Positions 60,599 to 64,000 of a stretch of DNA of 64,000 nt are shown here, piece by piece. The notes beneath the pieces were generated by a model, which saw nothing but the letters and a program-made list of their open reading frames with translations, was not told the DNA's origin and searched no databases. This DNA comes from Robiginitomaculum sp. (lineage in GTDB: Bacteria > Pseudomonadota > Alphaproteobacteria > Caulobacterales > Maricaulaceae). The translations under genes and the position numbers were made by a program. Position 1 is the first letter of the stretch. Every line of letters begins with the position of its first letter. The stretch lies in contig WFTT01000092.1 of the NCBI GenBank assembly GCA_015485335.1, positions 1 through 64,000 of the forward strand, given 5' to 3'.

Positions 60599-61630
60599 CT
60601 AAACCGCCTTATATTTTTTCATGGTTTCTGCCATGGCGATGGACATATCCGCTGCGGAATAGGGAGTTATGCCCAAAACCTCGCGCAAGGCGGTATTGTC
60701 CATCAGGGTTTGCTTGCCCAGACCATGGACCGTCATACGCAAGGTTTTATCAAATTTGGCCATCAGGCGCAGTACAAAATCCGGCAAAGCGCGTTTGGGT
60801 GTTTTAAAGCCCGCATTGGCCAGTGTTTTGGATATATCGAGCATCCAGGCATTTTCAGAGACCAGTATAAAGCGTTTGCCGGCGGCCTGGGGCCGGATCA
60901 TGGCCTCATAATGGGCGGCGGCGACATCGCGCACATCAATCAGGCTCCAGTTCAGACGCGGGCAGGCGGGCACTTTGCCGTCAATCAGGCGCGATATGAT
61001 CTGTCCGGAGGTGGAAAAACTCTTGTCCAGCAAAGGGCCCAATACGCCACCGGGATTGATTACGGCCAATTCCATGCTGCCGGCGTCCTGGGTCTTCATA
61101 AAGTCCCAGGCGGCCCGTTCGGCCAGGGTTTTGCTTTTTGCATAGGCATTGATCGGCCCTTCGGTGTTGGACCAATCGGCTTCGCTAAAGACGCGGTCCT
61201 GCTGGGCCTTTTCTTCCTTGTCAGTACGGCCATAGGCGATAGCCGCCACCGATGAGGTCAGCACCACCCGCTTTACCTTGGCCTTGGCGGCCGAACGCAA
61301 AGCGCGCAAGGCCCCTTCGCGGGCCGGGATGATCAATTCGTCCTCATGATCGGGTTCTGATGGCGGGAAGGGTGAGGCCACATGCTGAACATAGGTACAG
61401 CCCTGCATGGCTTCATCCCAGCCTTCATCACTGTCCAGATTTAACGTTACAAAAGACAGACGATCTGTCGCCTTGCCATCGGGGTCCACGGCTGCGCGAA
61501 CCTCGTCGGCGCGGCTCGGCGTGCGCAAAGAGGCGCGCACCGTATAGCCTTCGTCCAGAAGTTTTTTAACACAGTGCTTGGCAATAAAGCCGGAGGCACC
61601 CGTAACCAATACGGTTTCTTGATTTGTCAT
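60599..61630 (-). CDS. NAD(P)-dependent epimerase/dehydratase (aldehyde/cinnamoyl-CoA-reductase-like SDR)
   Basis: ETVLVTGASGFIAKHCVKKLLDEGYTVRASLR, VVLTSSVAAIAYG, NAYAKSKTLAERAAW, INPGGVLGP. Confidence 0.88.
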   Translation of the reverse strand: MTNQETVLVTGASGFIAKHCVKKLLDEGYTVRASLRTPSRADEVRAAVDPDGKATDRLSFVTLNLDSDEGWDEAMQGCTYVQHVASPFPPSEPDHEDELIIPAREGALRALRSAAKAKVKRVVLTSSVAAIAYGRTDKEEKAQQDRVFSEADWSNTEGPINAYAKSKTLAERAAWDFMKTQDAGSMELAVINPGGVLGPLLDKSFSTSGQIISRLIDGKVPACPRLNWSLIDVRDVAAAHYEAMIRPQAAGKRFILVSENAWMLDISKTLANAGFKTPKRALPDFVLRLMAKFDKTLRMTVHGLGKQTLMDNTALREVLGITPYSAADMSIAMAETMKKYKAV

Positions 61631-62373
61631 TATTTTACCCGGTTTGCCAATGTATCGTGATGCGCGGATATCAAGGTGCGTAAATAGAAACCAATGCTGT
61701 TATCATCTGTAAAACCGGCGTCTTTGGCCGCCTTTAGCGAGGCCCCTTCTTTCAGGTCAGGACGGGTCGCAAAGGCCGCCAGATTGTCATAGGCCCCAAT
61801 GGTAAAGCTATCCACATTGGTGCCCATCACCCCATCAAAGATCAGATTGCCGCGCCGTTTGGTAGCCTCCAGATAGGCGTTTTCCATTTCGCGCTGTTCC
61901 AACAGCTTTTGGTTCATGCCCGGTAGAGCCTCGAACATTTCAATATGGAAAAAATTCTTCCCTTTGGCGTAAGCATCGACGAATTCATACGAAGGGCCAA
62001 AGGCAAACAATTCGTCCTTATAGGCAATGCGCCCTTCCAGATTGCCCAGGATTTGCGCCGATTCAAAGGTGTTGCGGGCCTCGCTTTTCAGGCGTTCCGG
62101 CGCAAAGAATTCACTAAAACTGCCGATGGGTTCCAACAGCATTAAATCCCATTGATCCCCCTGACTGTGACGCAGGATCAGTGGCGCAATCCGATCCCCA
62201 TGAGAATAAAATCCCTGTTTTTCCAGTGTTTTTAGATCCTCGATCAGATTCTTTAACTCCCCCGGGGCAGCCCGTATGGTAGTGGTCAGCCACAAGGTAT
62301 CGCGTGGTGGCTCAGCGGCACGTGCTAAGACGGCCATCAAAGAAAAGAATGCAATCAGGATCAGGCGCAGCAT
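61630..62373 (-). CDS. Exported protein of unknown function
   Basis: Signal peptide MLRLILIAFFSLMAVLARAAEPP; no recognised domain. Confidence 0.6.
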   Translation of the reverse strand: MLRLILIAFFSLMAVLARAAEPPRDTLWLTTTIRAAPGELKNLIEDLKTLEKQGFYSHGDRIAPLILRHSQGDQWDLMLLEPIGSFSEFFAPERLKSEARNTFESAQILGNLEGRIAYKDELFAFGPSYEFVDAYAKGKNFFHIEMFEALPGMNQKLLEQREMENAYLEATKRRGNLIFDGVMGTNVDSFTIGAYDNLAAFATRPDLKEGASLKAAKDAGFTDDNSIGFYLRTLISAHHDTLANRVK

Positions 62374-62396
62374 TTGGGTTTCCTATGCAGGTTGGG

Positions 62397-63947
62397 TCAG
62401 GCTTCGGCGTCTTCATCCAATAGCTTGGCAGCACTGACAAAATCGACCTTTCCCGACCCCAAAACCGGGATGGTTGGTACAAAAATAATCTTTTTAGGCA
62501 CTGCCAGTTCCGGCACGCCATGAGATTGCGCCCAAGTCAGCAAGGTGGCGCGATCGGCATCGGCATAATCAGAAATCAGGATGATCTGTTCGCCCCTGCT
62601 GGGATCAGCCCGGGTGATGGCAACGTGCTGGTTTTCCGGCCAGATCGCGGTGGCGCAATTTTCTACCACGGCCAGCGAAACCATTTCGCCTGCAATTTTG
62701 GCAAAGCGCTTGGCACGTCCTCGAATGGCGACATAACCGCTCTCGTCAATTTCAACGATATCGCCTGTATCATACCAGCCATCCTCCAGAGGGATGATCT
62801 CGCCAGGGTGTTCGGGTTTGATATAGCCCTGCATGACATTCGGACCGCGAACAAACAACCGGCCGCCCTTTTCTATGCCGGGTACGGGTTCCAGACGGGA
62901 TTCCATGCCGGGGATCAGCCGGCCAACGGTGCCGGGGCGGTTGTCTTCCGGGGTATTGACCGCAATGACGGGAGAAGCCTCGGTAACGCCATAGCCCTCT
63001 AACACCTGCAGGCCATATTTCTTTTTTACCGCGGCGCGGGTTTCATCGCGCACCCGTTCGGCGCCGCAAACGGCAAAGCGCAGACCGTCCAGATCGCCCT
63101 GATTGCCGGCGCGGGAATAACGGCTAAGGAAGGTGTCGGTGGCAAACAGCACTGTAGCGCCGGTGGTGCGCACCCGTTCAGGGATGATTTTTACGTGCAA
63201 AGGCGAGGGATACAGCGCCGCTTTCATGCCGCTGAACAAGGGTAATAGCGCGCCGCCAGTCAGGCCAAAACAATGAAAGGTCGGCAGGGGATTAAAGACC
63301 ACATCTGTGGTGCGCAGGGCGATGTGGGCGCGAATCTGTTCCACATTGGCCACTACATTGCTGTGGCTGAGCACGACGCCCTTGGGGTCGCCTTCGGTGC
63401 CGGAGGTAAAGAGAATAACGCCCGGGGCATCGGGTGAGGGATGAGCCCGAAACGCAAATGGCAGGATGGGGCCAACCGCACCGGCAATTTTATCAACCAA
63501 ACCAATCTCTTCGCGAACATCTTCAAGGTAGAGAATGTTGATCTCGTTTTTGAGTGTTTCTTCCAGTTTTTCCAGCTTGGCCAGCGAAATAAAACGATGT
63601 GCAGTAATGATGGTGGTGATTTCGGCCACCTTGAAAGCGGCCCTGAGATTGCGCGGCCCGGCGGTAAAATTGAGCATGGCCGGCACTCGGCCATAGGCCA
63701 AAAGTGCAAAAAACGCGATGATAGAACCCGCGCCGGTGGGTAGTAAAATACCGACCTTTTCACCCGATTTGGTATGGCGTCGCAACACACTGCCAAGGGC
63801 AAAGGCCGCCCGTATAAGCTCGGTATAGGTAAAGGTGCGGTCGTCCGCATCGACAATAGCAACGGTATTGCCGCCAAATTGACGTCTTGCCCTTAAAAGA
63901 GCCGCAAATATTGATTTTCTTGCTTTGCTTGGACGGTACGTAGACAT
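62397..63947 (-). CDS. AMP-binding acyl-CoA/acyl-ACP synthetase
   Basis: ILFTSGTEGDPKGVVLSHSNVVANVEQI, YGVTEASPVIAVNTPEDNRPGTVGRLIPGM, DGWYDTGDIVEIDESGYVAIRGRAKRFAKIAGEMVSL. Confidence 0.92.
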   Translation of the reverse strand: MSTYRPSKARKSIFAALLRARRQFGGNTVAIVDADDRTFTYTELIRAAFALGSVLRRHTKSGEKVGILLPTGAGSIIAFFALLAYGRVPAMLNFTAGPRNLRAAFKVAEITTIITAHRFISLAKLEKLEETLKNEINILYLEDVREEIGLVDKIAGAVGPILPFAFRAHPSPDAPGVILFTSGTEGDPKGVVLSHSNVVANVEQIRAHIALRTTDVVFNPLPTFHCFGLTGGALLPLFSGMKAALYPSPLHVKIIPERVRTTGATVLFATDTFLSRYSRAGNQGDLDGLRFAVCGAERVRDETRAAVKKKYGLQVLEGYGVTEASPVIAVNTPEDNRPGTVGRLIPGMESRLEPVPGIEKGGRLFVRGPNVMQGYIKPEHPGEIIPLEDGWYDTGDIVEIDESGYVAIRGRAKRFAKIAGEMVSLAVVENCATAIWPENQHVAITRADPSRGEQIILISDYADADRATLLTWAQSHGVPELAVPKKIIFVPTIPVLGSGKVDFVSAAKLLDEDAEA

Positions 63948-64000
63948 AAGACCCCGACTTTATTACTGCCCCAAAACCAAATGGGCTTTCCCCACAAAGG

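Overview
64 kb chromosomal window that reads as alphaproteobacterial. It has core blocks (rne–amidase–PBP1A–prfB; tRNA-Ser/rlpA; TPP-riboswitch–thiC) around several accessory loci. (1) About 10.2–25.4 kb is a complete-looking sHdr-LbpA sulfur-oxidation locus (dsrE-like, hdrC1B1A-hyp-hdrC2B2, small unknown ORF, lbpA), divergent from a lipoate-assembly operon (radical SAM lipS1, FAD reductase lipT, radical SAM lipS2, lipoate ligase) with an mprF-like gene embedded in it. The first gene on the sHdr side is a class-I glutamine-amidotransferase-like protein that has lost its catalytic Cys. (2) A 7-repeat FG-GAP lipoprotein follows, then a UDP-sulfoquinovose synthase (sqdB), an enzyme that consumes sulfite, the proposed sHdr product. 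(3) About 30–34.3 kb is a tightly coupled operon: thermostable-hemolysin-family protein, AMP ligase fused to a haem-oxygenase-like diiron oxidase (HDO), SDR, TPR protein. The fusion junction keeps a perfect Shine-Dalgarno + ATG and an A7 tract where losing one A would recreate an ATGA stop/start overlap. (4) About 34.6–49.7 kb holds an orphan FecR + STN-type TonB receptor, two more TonB receptors, a sulfotransferase-like gene, a tryptophan-halogenase-family gene, a DUF2817-like peptidase, an alpha/beta hydrolase and a TetR regulator facing a perfect 46-bp palindrome. No rRNA, CRISPR array, transposase or prophage was recognised. All family calls come from reading motifs and translations; no database search was run.
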